DNA from: Candidatus Zhuqueibacterota bacterium
Lineage (GTDB): Bacteria; Zhuqueibacterota; Zhuqueibacteria; Oceanimicrobiales; Oceanimicrobiaceae
DNA length: 32,009 nt
Direction of reading: 5' to 3'
NCBI GenBank assembly: GCA_029262005.1
Contig: JAJDAG010000116.1
Location: 1-32,009 of the forward strand
Shown: piece after piece, positions 1-8,051 of the stretch
Layout: each line of letters begins with the position of its first letter
How positions within the stretch are numbered: the stretch's first letter is position 1
Program-made: the position numbers and the translations under genes
Notes under the pieces: model-generated
Told to the model about the DNA's origin: nothing
Seen by the model: the letters and a program-made list of their open reading frames with translations, nothing else
The model's database searches: none

Positions 1-72
1 TACGTGGTGGATGAAAAGCAAAAAGGGCTTGTGCAACTACTGCAATTAGATGGAAAGGGGGGAGAAAAATGA
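1..72 (+). CDS. hflK: HflK C-terminal end (partial)
   Basis: Frame 1 is open from the first base to TGA at 70-72 and gives 23 residues ending in a Lys/Gly/Glu-rich tail. The stop overlaps the hflC start (ATGA), the translational coupling usual between hflK and hflC. HflK is a membrane SPFH protein that forms the HflKC complex controlling the FtsH protease. The identity rests on position and the overlap, because the SPFH domain itself lies outside the window. Confidence 0.7.
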   Translation, partial: YVVDEKQKGLVQLLQLDGKGGEK

Positions 73-1010
73 ACATAGGAAAAGCATTGGTATTTGCTGT
101 CATCTTTATCGCACTTTTATTTCTTAAAGCCACTGTTTATACTTTGGATGAGACAGAGCAATCTATCATTCTCCAGTTTGGAAAGCCGGTTGGTGAGCCA
201 ATCAAAGACGCCGGGCTACATTTTAAATTGCCGTATCCAATTCAGGAAGTCTTGAAGTTTGAAAAGCGTTTCCTTGAGTGGGATGGAGATGCAAAGCAGA
301 TTCCAACTTCTGAAAAAACCTATATTTGGGTTGATACTTTTGCGCGCTGGCGCATTGCTGATCCGCTTAAGTTCTACCAGCGGGTAACCAACGAGATGGC
401 CGCCCAGTCTCGCCTGGATGATATCATCAACAGCGCGATGCGGGCCTTTGTTTCGGAAAACCCACTTATTGAGATGGTGCGCAACAGTAACCGTGAGTTG
501 ATGTCAAGTATCGAGCAGCAAGGCGGGCCAACCTCAATTGTAAAAATTAAAAAAGTCGAGTTTGGCCGGGAAAAGATATCACAACTGATACTTATAAGAG
601 CGCAGGAGTCTATGGCTGAGTTTGGCATTGAGTTGCTGGACGTGCGTATTAAACGTGTTAACTACAGCCAACAAGTGCGCCTGAAGGTTTACGAGCGCAT
701 GATCTCCGAGCGTCACCGTATCGCTGAAAAATTTCGCTCAGAGGGGCAGGGGCAGAAGGCTGAGGTTGACGGCAAGCGGCAGAAAGAGTTGCAGCGGATA
801 ACATCCGAGGGCTACAGACAAGCCCAGGAAATTAAGGGACGAGCCGATGCTGAAGCGATTACGATTTATGCTGCGGCCTATGGCCGGGATCCGGAGTTTT
901 ACTCTTTCTTGCAAACGCTTGAATCCTACGAAGCCACGCTAAAGGGCAACACGACCTTGATCCTGGATACAAAGAGCGAATTCTTGAAGTATCTTAAAGA
1001 CATTCGGTAG
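69..1010 (+). CDS. hflC: HflC, SPFH-domain modulator of FtsH
   Basis: This 313-residue protein has one N-terminal membrane segment (about residues 5-22), then a TVYTLDETEQSIILQFGKPV-type SPFH (band 7) start. A long charged coiled-coil stretch follows (about 205-265), rich in ERHRIAEKFRSEGQ and EGYRQAQEIKGRADAEA motifs typical of HflC. HflC and HflK form a large periplasm-facing assembly around the FtsH protease and limit its action on membrane proteins. The length fits the family. The ATG overlaps the hflK stop and is preceded by a G-rich ribosome site. The stop at 1008-1010 abuts the miaA start directly, so hflK-hflC-miaA are surely cotranscribed. The same three genes are linked in other bacteria, though often in a different order. 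Confidence 0.93.
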   Translation: MNIGKALVFAVIFIALLFLKATVYTLDETEQSIILQFGKPVGEPIKDAGLHFKLPYPIQEVLKFEKRFLEWDGDAKQIPTSEKTYIWVDTFARWRIADPLKFYQRVTNEMAAQSRLDDIINSAMRAFVSENPLIEMVRNSNRELMSSIEQQGGPTSIVKIKKVEFGREKISQLILIRAQESMAEFGIELLDVRIKRVNYSQQVRLKVYERMISERHRIAEKFRSEGQGQKAEVDGKRQKELQRITSEGYRQAQEIKGRADAEAITIYAAAYGRDPEFYSFLQTLESYEATLKGNTTLILDTKSEFLKYLKDIR

Positions 1011-1931
1011 GTGCGCAAGACTGTTCTATTCATTGCAGGACCGACCGGTATAGGCAAAACAGCGCTCTCTCTGGAACTGGCGCGCAGGATGCCGTGTGAA
1101 ATTGTCTCTGCCGACTCCCGGCAAATTTACAAATATATGGATATCGGGACTGCCAAGCCAAACGATGAAGAGTTGGCGGCAGTCCCGCACCATTTTATCG
1201 ACATCCAACGGCCGGATGAGGTTTATAGCGCGGGTCAATTTGGCCGGGACGCGCGACGCTGTATCGATGATATTTTGGCGCGAGGTAAGCAAGCCATTGT
1301 GGCAGGCGGTTCCGGGTTATACATTCGCGGTCTTGTAGATGGCTTCTCCGGTCAGAGAGTTGCTGATGCCGGTATAAAAAAACGGCTTAAAAAAGAAGCT
1401 GATGAAATGGGGATTGCACTGCTTTATCAGCGACTGCAAAAAGTAGATCCCAAAGCAGCCGAACAATTGCACGCCACCGATACGCAACGTATTCTGCGCG
1501 CTTTGGAAGTTTTTGAGATTTCCGGTAAACCGTGGTCAGAACTAATCAAAAACAAACCTGAGCCGGCTGCTTTCAAGCCGGTTATGGTTGCCCTCAACAT
1601 GGAACGCGAAAAACTTTATGGACGCATTGAACGCCGCGTCGATAACATGGTGTCGCTTGGTCTGGTTGAGGAAGTAAGAAAGTTGGAAAATATGGGTTAC
1701 GGCCCGGACCTCAATGCCTTGCGCTCTGTTGGCTACCAAGAGGTATTCCAGTATTTCTCAGGTGAGCTGGAGCATGCCCAGATGGTGGCGCTGATCAAGC
1801 AGAAAACCCGAAATTACGCCAAGCGCCAACTTACATGGTTTCGTAAAGATCAACGTTATCACTGGTTCGATATGGAAGCGTTCGCGAATGTTGAAGCTCT
1901 GGCTGAACAAATTTTGAATATTCCAAATTAG
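1011..1931 (+). CDS. miaA: tRNA dimethylallyltransferase MiaA
   Basis: MiaA transfers a dimethylallyl group from DMAPP to N6 of adenosine 37 in tRNAs that read UNN codons. The 306-residue protein opens with the P-loop GPTGIGKT (residues 10-17), followed by SADSRQIYKYMDIGTAKP (33-50), the substrate-binding signature of the family. It also carries the GGSGLY and ALRSVGYQEV motifs and the C-terminal KRQLTWFRKD segment. The start is GTG, placed immediately after the hflC TAG with no spacer, so translation is probably coupled. Length and motifs are complete and nothing looks damaged. Confidence 0.96.
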   Translation: MRKTVLFIAGPTGIGKTALSLELARRMPCEIVSADSRQIYKYMDIGTAKPNDEELAAVPHHFIDIQRPDEVYSAGQFGRDARRCIDDILARGKQAIVAGGSGLYIRGLVDGFSGQRVADAGIKKRLKKEADEMGIALLYQRLQKVDPKAAEQLHATDTQRILRALEVFEISGKPWSELIKNKPEPAAFKPVMVALNMEREKLYGRIERRVDNMVSLGLVEEVRKLENMGYGPDLNALRSVGYQEVFQYFSGELEHAQMVALIKQKTRNYAKRQLTWFRKDQRYHWFDMEAFANVEALAEQILNIPN

Positions 1932-1938
1932 ATAACCC

Positions 1939-2166
1939 ATGGAAAAATACGGTATACTCATAATTCTCTGCCTCACGCTCGGACTTGCCCCGTTTTTCCC
2001 TGAACCCCACATCTGGGGCAAACTTCGCTGGATTTTAGGCGGAGCAAAAGAAATGACGGCGGTTGATTGGGGAGATGCATGCATGCACGGCCTGCCCTGG
2101 ATGGTTCTGCTTTTTGTCGTTGTGCGGGATTTAGTTGTCAAGGGCATTCGGCCAACTGCGAAATAA
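1939..2166 (+). CDS. small two-helix membrane protein, conserved type
   Basis: This 75-residue protein has two hydrophobic segments (about residues 4-20 and 51-67). The pattern LGLAPFFPEPHIWGKLRW, then DWGDACMHGLPW, resembles a short uncharacterised membrane family found in many Gram-negative bacteria, sometimes labelled RND transporter-like without evidence. It begins 7 bases after the miaA stop, so it is likely the last gene of the hfl-miaA operon. The function is unknown. Recognition of the family is from memory of its PEPH-W and HG-PW motifs, not from a search. Confidence 0.7.
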   Translation: MEKYGILIILCLTLGLAPFFPEPHIWGKLRWILGGAKEMTAVDWGDACMHGLPWMVLLFVVVRDLVVKGIRPTAK

Positions 2167-2201
2167 CTTGTTTGTCGAAAACAGATTTACAATTGGAAAA
2201 T

Positions 2202-2239
2202 GTGTTTTAAATGCCTTGGACGTCCGTGCTGTAAAACAC
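2202..2239 (+). terminator. hairpin after the hfl-miaA operon
   Basis: GTGTTTTA at 2202-2209 pairs perfectly with TAAAACAC at 2232-2239. The 22-base loop contains the palindrome GGACGTCC. It lies 35 bases after the last operon gene. No U-tract follows, so intrinsic termination is uncertain; it may act as an mRNA end stabiliser. Confidence 0.35.
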
Positions 2240-2377
2240 CATTGACTTTCTATTTCGAGACACCCAATCGAAAAATAACTTGTAAATTTCGTGACAATTC
2301 TGTTTCTTAATCGCATTGCTTTTCCCTTTCCTGAATTAGCACAAACAACAGAAATTTGAAGAAACCTTTGTGGACCA

Positions 2378-4954
2378 ATGCTAAAGAAGACAACCTTCCT
2401 CTGTTTCGTAATGGTGTTGCTTGGCCTGTCTGACCCCTCATTTACTCAGACAATAGAATCTCCGGAAACTGTATTTGGATTCAAAATGGGCACGGATCGC
2501 CGGCTCATCAATTGGCAGCAGATTACGGGCTATTTTCAACGTTTGCATGAACAGTCGCCGCGCGTTCAGGTTGTGAGTCTGGGTAAAACCACGCTTGGCC
2601 GCAACATGATTATGGCGATAATCAGTTCCGAAGAAACCATGGCGGAGCTTGAGAAATACAAAAGCATCCAGAAACAGTTGGCCAGACCATTTGACCTCGA
2701 GGAATTCAAGGCGGATGCGCTCATTCAAGCGGGCAAACTTGTGTTTATCATCACGCTGAACATCCACTCCACTGAAATTGCCGCCAGCCAGGAATCTGTT
2801 GAGTTGGCCTATGAACTTGCCACCACCGGCGATGCGCGCACTCGCAAAATACTCAATAATCTCATCATTCTAATCGTCCCTTCTTTAAATCCGGATGGGC
2901 AGGACATGGTGACAAAGTGGTATTTGCAGGATGTGGGCACGGAGTTTGAAGGCAGCCGCATGCCGCAAAAATACCATCACTACGCCGATCATGACAACAA
3001 TCGCGACTGGTTCTTTTTTAATTTGATCGAAAGCAGAAACGTTGCCCGGGTGCTATATCATGACTGGTATCCGGAAATCGTCATGGACCAGCACCAGATG
3101 GGCTCGAGAGGCGCGCGGCTTTTTTTGCCGCCCTATTCTGATCCACCAAACCCGAATGTGCCGCCTTCGCTGATGGCCGGCGTCAATATGCTTGGCAAGC
3201 ATGTTGTGTCTGATTTACATGATCAAGGTCTCACCGGATTGGTCACAGGCACTATTTTTAATGCGTTTTTTGAAGGGACGATGTCCAAAACACCCTTGTG
3301 GCATAATCGCATCGGAATTCTCACCGAAGCTGCAAGCGTGCGCGTTGCTTCGCCGACTTTTTTCCCGGGAACAAGTTTAAAAGGCATGGGGAAGGATCTG
3401 CCGGAGTATATGCAACAGACCAATTTTCTGGCTCCCTGGCCCGGCGGTTGGTGGCGGTTGCGCGATATTATCGACTATGAAAAAGCAGCAACGTATTCCA
3501 TGCTGGACCTGGCTGCTACATATAAGGACAAGTTTAAACGCAACTTCTACAGACTCAATAAAAAGGCCATTGAGCAGGGTAAGCAAGGAGGTCCATTCGC
3601 CTATGTCATCCCCGCCAAACAACATGATCCGAGCAATTCAATTGAACTGCTGCGACGTTTGCGCATTGCAAATGTGGACGTGTACCAGGCTGATTCTGAT
3701 TTTGAAACCAGTTCCGGCAGATTTCAGGCTGGTGATTTTATAGTACCTTTGGCACAACCGGCTCGTGCCTATGTCAAGGATTTGATGGAAGTTCAGCACT
3801 ATCCGGATTTACGTGAATTTCCCGGCGGACCCCCGCAGCGGCCATACGATGTGACGGCCTGGACTCTGCCGCTTCAATTTGGCATTGAAGCCCATGAAAT
3901 TGAGGCGCCGTTTACGGCTGCGATGTCCTACATTGAATCTCCGGCGTTTGAACCTAAACAGACGGCATTCGATTCAGGTTGGGTGGCTGCCGAGCGGCGT
4001 TTTAATCACAGCTATAAATTGGTCAATTATTTATTGAGTGCCGGAATTGGGGTTTACGAAAAAATACAAGCCGATTCTGTTTTTCCAGCGGGCACATTTC
4101 AGTTTCAGTTTACCCAGAAAGACTCTGCACGTTTGCAAGGTGCTTTTCGCAAATTTGCAATACCGATGCGCCAGTTTGGGGATACGCTGCATGTGCGCAA
4201 AATCAAAAACGCGCGTATCGCAGTGTATCAACCATGGATTCCCTGGGCTTATGATGAAGGGTGGTTGCGGCTGGTCTTTGATGATTTCGGCTTTGAGTAT
4301 TCAGTAGTGCAAAATGATGACTTTAAGTCCCGCTCCCGACTGAAAAGCAAGTATGACGTCCTGATTTTTGGCAGCCAATCTCCCGATTGGATTGTGCTTG
4401 GAAAGTCCGGGAAAGCAACTGAGCCCGTCATTGGCACTCCTATGGTACGCAAACAGTTCACGGGTGGCATTGGCAAGGTGGGGGTGGACAAGGTGATGCG
4501 GTTTCTCAATGAAGGCGGAACAGCCCTTTTCTTTGGGAAGGCAGTTGATTTCGCTATTGAAAAATTAAACCTGCCGGCCACCAATGTTTTAAAAAAAGCC
4601 AAGCGCGACGAATATTTTGCACCGGGCAGTTTTTTTGAGATGCAATTAGATCTGACCTCGCCGCTTAGCCGCGGGTTGCGCAAAGTAGTTTCTATATATA
4701 AAAACAGTCCTGTGGTTTTACAGCTTAAACCATACTCCGCCGAGATTCGTGAAACCGGGTTTTTCGCTGCACGGAACGTGCTGCAAAGCGGTTGGGCCAT
4801 TGGCGAGAAAAAGCTGTATCGCAATGTTGCTCTGGCAGAAATACCGATTGGCCAGGGCACAGTCGTTCTCTACGCTTTTCGCCCGCAACATAGAGGGCAG
4901 ACTTACGGCACGTTTAAGCTCATTTTCAACACGCTATATCGAGATTGGCGCTAG
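2378..4954 (+). CDS. secreted M14-family zinc carboxypeptidase
   Basis: The 858-residue protein starts with a signal peptide (about residues 1-24, ending SFTQ). The peptidase domain shows the M14 zinc motif HSTE (H130, E133), the NPDG turn (171-174), NNRDW (207-211), the third zinc ligand in DQHQMG (H239) and the likely catalytic Glu in GILTEAAS (E317). Residues from about 400 onward form a long C-terminal region that includes a segment resembling a class I glutamine amidotransferase fold, as seen in other large M14 proteins of the FCB group. It probably acts in the periplasm or outside the cell on peptides. The region upstream shows no clear Shine-Dalgarno sequence. The gene stands alone between two non-coding gaps. 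The specific substrate cannot be told. Confidence 0.9.
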   Translation: MLKKTTFLCFVMVLLGLSDPSFTQTIESPETVFGFKMGTDRRLINWQQITGYFQRLHEQSPRVQVVSLGKTTLGRNMIMAIISSEETMAELEKYKSIQKQLARPFDLEEFKADALIQAGKLVFIITLNIHSTEIAASQESVELAYELATTGDARTRKILNNLIILIVPSLNPDGQDMVTKWYLQDVGTEFEGSRMPQKYHHYADHDNNRDWFFFNLIESRNVARVLYHDWYPEIVMDQHQMGSRGARLFLPPYSDPPNPNVPPSLMAGVNMLGKHVVSDLHDQGLTGLVTGTIFNAFFEGTMSKTPLWHNRIGILTEAASVRVASPTFFPGTSLKGMGKDLPEYMQQTNFLAPWPGGWWRLRDIIDYEKAATYSMLDLAATYKDKFKRNFYRLNKKAIEQGKQGGPFAYVIPAKQHDPSNSIELLRRLRIANVDVYQADSDFETSSGRFQAGDFIVPLAQPARAYVKDLMEVQHYPDLREFPGGPPQRPYDVTAWTLPLQFGIEAHEIEAPFTAAMSYIESPAFEPKQTAFDSGWVAAERRFNHSYKLVNYLLSAGIGVYEKIQADSVFPAGTFQFQFTQKDSARLQGAFRKFAIPMRQFGDTLHVRKIKNARIAVYQPWIPWAYDEGWLRLVFDDFGFEYSVVQNDDFKSRSRLKSKYDVLIFGSQSPDWIVLGKSGKATEPVIGTPMVRKQFTGGIGKVGVDKVMRFLNEGGTALFFGKAVDFAIEKLNLPATNVLKKAKRDEYFAPGSFFEMQLDLTSPLSRGLRKVVSIYKNSPVVLQLKPYSAEIRETGFFAARNVLQSGWAIGEKKLYRNVALAEIPIGQGTVVLYAFRPQHRGQTYGTFKLIFNTLYRDWR

Positions 4955-5039
4955 TTGGTCCGGCTGCTGATTTTGCTTTGTTAATCTGGATAATTCATGG
5001 GTTACGGTCAATCCGGCCGTTCGGGGCGTACATCCCTCT

Positions 5040-5066
5040 GTTTTTCGTTTTGGATAAGCGAAAAAC
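5040..5066 (+). terminator. hairpin downstream of the M14 peptidase
   Basis: GTTTTTCG (5040-5047) and CGAAAAAC (5059-5066) form a perfect 8-bp stem with an 11-base loop. A second small palindrome, TCCCTTCAAAGGGA, follows at about 5070-5083. Neither has a classic U-tract, so a terminator role is only suggested by position. Confidence 0.3.
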
Positions 5067-5196
5067 TGTCTCCCTTCAAAGGGAATCCTTCCCCCTAACT
5101 TTTTATTTGAAATTCAATCAATCCCGCAAGATTCGGGTGGCTCATAGTATTCACATTCTCTATATTGTTGTGTGGATAGCATGAGAGGAAAAAGGT

Positions 5197-6087
5197 ATGC
5201 AATCGGATTTTGAATCGTTGTCATTAAATTATTTGCGCATAGAAAAAGCAATCCAGTTTTTGGAGAGCAATTTTCAGCGGCAACCATCTTTGCAGGAAAT
5301 TGCCAAGAGCGTTCACTTGAGCGAGTTCCATTTTCAGAGATTGTTTAGCGACTGGGTTGGTATCAGTCCCAAGCGGTTCCTGCAATTTTTGACCAAGGAA
5401 TATGCCAAGAGTTTGCTCAAGCAGCCAACAAATTTGCTGCAAGTTACTTATGAATCCGGGTTGTCCAGCCCGGGCAGGTTGCATGATCTATTCGTTGCGT
5501 GTGAGGCTGTGACGCCCGGTGAGTACAAAAACAATGGTGCGCTTCTGAACATCGAATATGGTTTCCATTCGACTCAGTTCGGGGAGTGCCTTCTGGCTGT
5601 GACAGATCGAGGTATTTGTGGTTTGGATTTCGTCCAGGACACGGGGCGTGATTTTGAATTGGATTCATTGAGAAGACGTTGGTTTAACGCTGATTTTCAG
5701 CCAAACCCGGAACGAACCGGCAAACTTGTCGAGCAAATTTTTGGCGTTTCCGGGGAAAAAAAGCCGCCGCTTCATGTGTTTCTGAAGGGCACAAATTTTC
5801 AAGTTAAGGTGTGGGAAGCGTTGCTGCGGATTCCATTTGCAGATGTGGTTTCCTATGAGGATATTGCAGATTACATTGGCAAACCAAAGGCGGTCAGGGC
5901 AGTGGCAAATGCCATTGGCAGGAATCCGGTGCCGTTTCTGATCCCTTGTCATCGTGTGATACGAAAAATAGGTGAGTGGGGTGGCTACGGTGAGGGGAAG
6001 GCCCGGAAGCAGATCATTATCGGCTGGGAGGCGGCAAGCGCAGGTCAGCCGGCACTCGATATTCAAGCAAAAAAAATGGCGACTTGA
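5197..6087 (+). CDS. AraC-type HTH fused to O6-alkylguanine-DNA methyltransferase (Ada-like, no N-Ada domain)
   Basis: This 296-residue protein joins an AraC-type double HTH (about residues 14-112) to an O6-methylguanine-DNA methyltransferase domain (about 118-283). The acceptor motif IPCHRVI contains the active Cys251. It removes methyl groups from O6-methylguanine by irreversible self-alkylation, and the HTH implies transcriptional control of repair genes. Unlike E. coli Ada it lacks the N-terminal zinc domain with the phosphotriester-accepting cysteine, so how it would sense methylation damage for induction is unclear. The start is supported by AGAGGAAAAAGG just upstream. The final codons and the stop lie inside the terminator hairpin shared with the convergent gene. 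Confidence 0.92.
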   Translation: MQSDFESLSLNYLRIEKAIQFLESNFQRQPSLQEIAKSVHLSEFHFQRLFSDWVGISPKRFLQFLTKEYAKSLLKQPTNLLQVTYESGLSSPGRLHDLFVACEAVTPGEYKNNGALLNIEYGFHSTQFGECLLAVTDRGICGLDFVQDTGRDFELDSLRRRWFNADFQPNPERTGKLVEQIFGVSGEKKPPLHVFLKGTNFQVKVWEALLRIPFADVVSYEDIADYIGKPKAVRAVANAIGRNPVPFLIPCHRVIRKIGEWGGYGEGKARKQIIIGWEAASAGQPALDIQAKKMAT

Positions 6088-6110
6088 AATCTCTTCCAGT
6101 CGCCATTTTT
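6072..6110. terminator. bidirectional terminator
   Basis: AAAAATGGCGACT (6072-6084) pairs perfectly with AGTCGCCATTTTT (6098-6110) around a 13-base loop that holds the TGA of the upstream gene. The T-run on the right serves the + gene and the A-run on the left serves the convergent - gene. Confidence 0.9.
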
Positions 6111-6141
6111 CTTTTGGCCGTACAGGCCAGTCTCAGTTTGC

Positions 6142-6342
6142 TCAGGTAAACCCGGAACCAGCGGAGCAACCTCCGCCGCCACTGACCGGCTCATTTCCTG
6201 AAGCGGCGAAAACAGAAATCAGGCGTTCGGGCCCTTTTTCGCCACATTCCGGACAAGGCAAATCCTTGCCGTCTGCGCCCAGGCTTTGTAAAGCATCAAA
6301 TTTGTTATTGCATTGCTTGCAGCGGTATTCATAGATTGGCAT
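6142..6342 (-). CDS. FmdB-family zinc ribbon protein
   Basis: This 66-residue protein begins MPIYEYRC and carries two Cys pairs (C8/C11 and C30/C33), the rubredoxin-like zinc ribbon of the FmdB/CxxC_CxxC_SSSS family. A Gly/Ser-rich tail follows, with a fifth Cys in GGGGCSAGSG. Members are small putative regulatory or nucleic-acid-binding proteins with no firm role. It is read toward the methyltransferase gene, and the two share a terminator. A 7-bp hairpin, ACGTTTC/GAAACGT (6406-6422), lies in its upstream region and may be part of its leader. Confidence 0.88.
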   Translation of the reverse strand: MPIYEYRCKQCNNKFDALQSLGADGKDLPCPECGEKGPERLISVFAASGNEPVSGGGGCSAGSGFT

Positions 6343-6438
6343 TGGCTAAACTACCTCCGTACTTGTGCTGTCAATTGTAGTGTCTTCGTGCTTCTGTTTG
6401 TCTTCACGTTTCACCGAAACGTCGCAATTGTTAGCCAT

Positions 6439-6531
6439 TCATGTGTTTATGCCTAGCTTCGGCAAAATATATTTCATCAGTAAAAAATAACCCACGAAAA
6501 AAATGACTAGTGTCAGGTCGTTCATATTCAT
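6439..6531 (-). CDS. 30-residue putative membrane miniprotein
   Basis: On the minus strand an ATG at 6531 opens a 31-codon frame reading MNMNDLTLVIFFVGYFLLMK followed by YILPKLGINT and TGA. The first half is one hydrophobic helix (about residues 6-18); the second half has the pattern LMKYILPKLG, which I recall from other short uncharacterised bacterial membrane proteins. A good ribosome site, AGGAAAG, sits 5 bases before the ATG. It lies between the PAS fragment and the FmdB gene, both on the same strand. It is shorter than most gene finders allow. The function is unknown. Confidence 0.55.
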   Translation of the reverse strand: MNMNDLTLVIFFVGYFLLMKYILPKLGINT

Positions 6532-6587
6532 GTTCTTTCCTGTTTGTTTGATTTTTCAGCCGACTTGCCTGTGATGCCTGCTGCTGC

Positions 6588-6634
6588 AAAAAAGTCAAGT
6601 GCACCAATATAAACCGTATTGATTATTGGTACAC
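6588..6634 (-). terminator. terminator of the PAS fragment
   Basis: On the minus strand GTG-A-CCAATA-type arms (6599-6609 and 6624-6634, with one mismatch in 11 pairs) form a hairpin, followed after five bases by six U residues (the A-run at 6588-6593). It lies about 30 bases past the stop of the PAS-containing ORF. Confidence 0.5.
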
Positions 6635-6666
6635 GGAATATCGTCAATTTGTTTTTCATTATCAAG

Positions 6667-7074
6667 TTAGTTGTTCAATGTTGTGCAGTCGTTGTAAATG
6701 GTAAGATGCTGCTGCGGCAAAAAAGATGCAAAAAATGTTGAAAAAGTGGTGTTTTTTATGTTCTGCTTTATGGCAAAAGACAGGTCTGTCTTAACGAGCC
6801 GTTCTTGCGTGTCTTTGGCGTTCAAAAGTTTTTCACAAATGGCCTTGTTGGTAAAAAGGAATTTGCACTCCATATCCGTCGCCCAAAAAAGATCCGGCGT
6901 GTTGTCGGCCATCAGTCGGAACATTGCAAAAAGAGACTTGTAGGTCTGCTCGCCTTTCTCCAGTATTTTGAGGTTTGATTGCAATTCGGCAATAGATTGC
7001 TGGAATCGTTGATTCTCTGTGCGCAGTTGCTCTAATTCAAGAAAGAACAGTTCCTTGTTTTTATTGCTCATCAC
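6667..7074 (-). pseudogene. truncated PAS-domain sensor fragment
   Basis: The 135-residue frame starts with a coiled coil (about residues 5-45, ELEQLRTENQRFQQSIAELQ). The first half of a PAS domain follows: MADNTPDLFWATDMECKFLF, then TNKAICEKLLNAKDTQE and VKTDLSFA. In full-length relatives the GKTD motif leads into the rest of the PAS fold and then a kinase or second sensor. Here the reading turns into low-complexity Asn/Thr/Phe-rich sequence after residue about 105 and stops. I see no kinase module in any frame downstream. It is probably the remnant of a two-component sensor, though a short expressed protein cannot be excluded. AAGG lies seven bases before the ATG. Confidence 0.6.
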
Positions 7075-7111
7075 TGTGCCTTACGCGGCATTTTGAACGT
7101 GAGTCGGAAGG

Positions 7112-7125
7112 CCGCATATTTGCGG
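7112..7125. repeat. small hairpin CCGCA-TATT-TGCGG
   Basis: A perfect 5-bp stem with a 4-base loop lies in the 223-base gap between the PAS fragment and yceI. A second weak hairpin, AATGTA/TACATT (7181-7198), is followed by a T-run. The role of either is unknown. Confidence 0.3.
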
Positions 7126-7235
7126 ATGTGACTTTTTACTGAAGAAATTCGGGAATATCAAAATCAGTTTCGGGATGCCTAATGTACAAAGATACATTTT
7201 TTTATGCAAGGAGGACTCGCAAAATGCACTGGATT

Positions 7236-7273
7236 AAAAAAAATGCGCTGGGGTGCTCCCAGCGCATTTTTTT
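7236..7273. terminator. terminator of the YceI gene
   Basis: TGCGCTGGG (7244-7252) pairs with CCCAGCGCA (7258-7266) around a 5-base loop. It is flanked by eight A on the left and seven T on the right. The A-run gives the U-tract for the minus-strand yceI gene, which ends 24 bases away; the T-run would also stop transcription from the left. Confidence 0.88.
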
Positions 7274-7297
7274 ATCAGAAAATTTTTGCCGTGTGGT

Positions 7298-7900
7298 TTA
7301 GTTGGTGCCTTCCTTTGCTTTGACCCCCTCAACTTCCAGCTCAATTTTAACCTCATTACCAACAACAAGGCCGCCACCGTCCAGAGTGTTGCTCCAGCTC
7401 ACATTGTAGTCCTGGCGGTTAATTTTAAGGGTTGCTTCAGCGCCGAAGCGTTTGTTGCCCCAGGGATCGTTAGCAAACCCGTTGAAAGTAAATGGAATGG
7501 TGATTTCTTTCGTCACATCTTTGATTGTTAAGCTACCAGTGAGAAAGTAGTCGTCGCCCTTTTTCTCAAACTTCGAACTTTTGAAAGTGATTGTCGGGTA
7601 CTTTTCTGCGGCAAAAAAATCAGCGCTGCGAAGATGTCCATCACGTTTTTCATCATCTGTGTCAATGCTGGCAGTTTGAATCACAATTTCCACGGACGAT
7701 TGTGTGATGTCTTTTTCATTCACTTCAAAAGTACCTGAAATGTCGTTGAAAGTCCCTCTGGTTTTACTGATAACCAAATGTTTTACTGAAAAAGATGCTG
7801 AGGAATGTACGGCGTCAAGCATGTACTTTTCGCCGCCAAATACAAGGCTTACGACGAAAAAACTCAATAAGGCCATTAATGTGAGGATTTTTTTATACAT
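7298..7900 (-). CDS. YceI-family periplasmic protein
   Basis: This 200-residue protein has a signal peptide (about residues 1-22, MYKKILTLMALLSFFVVSLV then FGG). The YceI lipocalin-like fold follows: YMLDAVHSSASFSVKHLVIS near the start, GTFNDISGTFEV, then RDGHLRSADFFAAEKYPTIT and GSLTIKDVTKEITIPFTFNG. YceI proteins bind polyisoprenoid or other amphiphilic molecules in the periplasm, and some respond to pH or osmotic stress. The ligand here is unknown. A GGGAG ribosome site lies 8 bases before the ATG. The gene is divergent from the Lrp regulator at 8052, which could control it. Confidence 0.93.
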   Translation of the reverse strand: MYKKILTLMALLSFFVVSLVFGGEKYMLDAVHSSASFSVKHLVISKTRGTFNDISGTFEVNEKDITQSSVEIVIQTASIDTDDEKRDGHLRSADFFAAEKYPTITFKSSKFEKKGDDYFLTGSLTIKDVTKEITIPFTFNGFANDPWGNKRFGAEATLKINRQDYNVSWSNTLDGGGLVVGNEVKIELEVEGVKAKEGTN

Positions 7901-8040
7901 GGTAAAACTCCCTTTTTTGCGTTAGTGTTTTGAGGCGTAAATTTTTGTAATAATATGCCTATTTAATAAAGTCACGAATCAAAACAAAGCACTTAATTAG
8001 CTTATTCCAAAAAAAAATAGCAATCATGCATAAGATTTAC

Positions 8041-8046
8041 TATAAT
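8041..8046 (+). promoter_or_regulatory. consensus -10 box of the Lrp gene
   Basis: TATAAT lies at 8041-8046, only five bases before the ATG at 8052. No good -35 hexamer is visible 16-18 bases upstream and there is no Shine-Dalgarno sequence. The spacing would place the transcription start on or beside the A of ATG, i.e. a leaderless transcript. Confidence 0.45.
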
Positions 8047-8051
8047 TGGAC

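Noticed and set aside
2161-2290. ATAACTTGT direct repeat at about 2164 and 2276
   Set aside because: Only nine bases, AT-rich, with no further flanking similarity.
4945-5184. 79-codon + strand frame after the M14 gene
   Set aside because: It overlaps the hairpins at 5040-5083, has no ribosome site and an unnatural composition.
7208-7301. 25-codon + strand frame with a perfect AAGGAGG before ATG 7224
   Set aside because: It runs straight through the yceI terminator hairpin and into the end of yceI, and the peptide has no recognisable features; the ribosome-like motif is probably chance.
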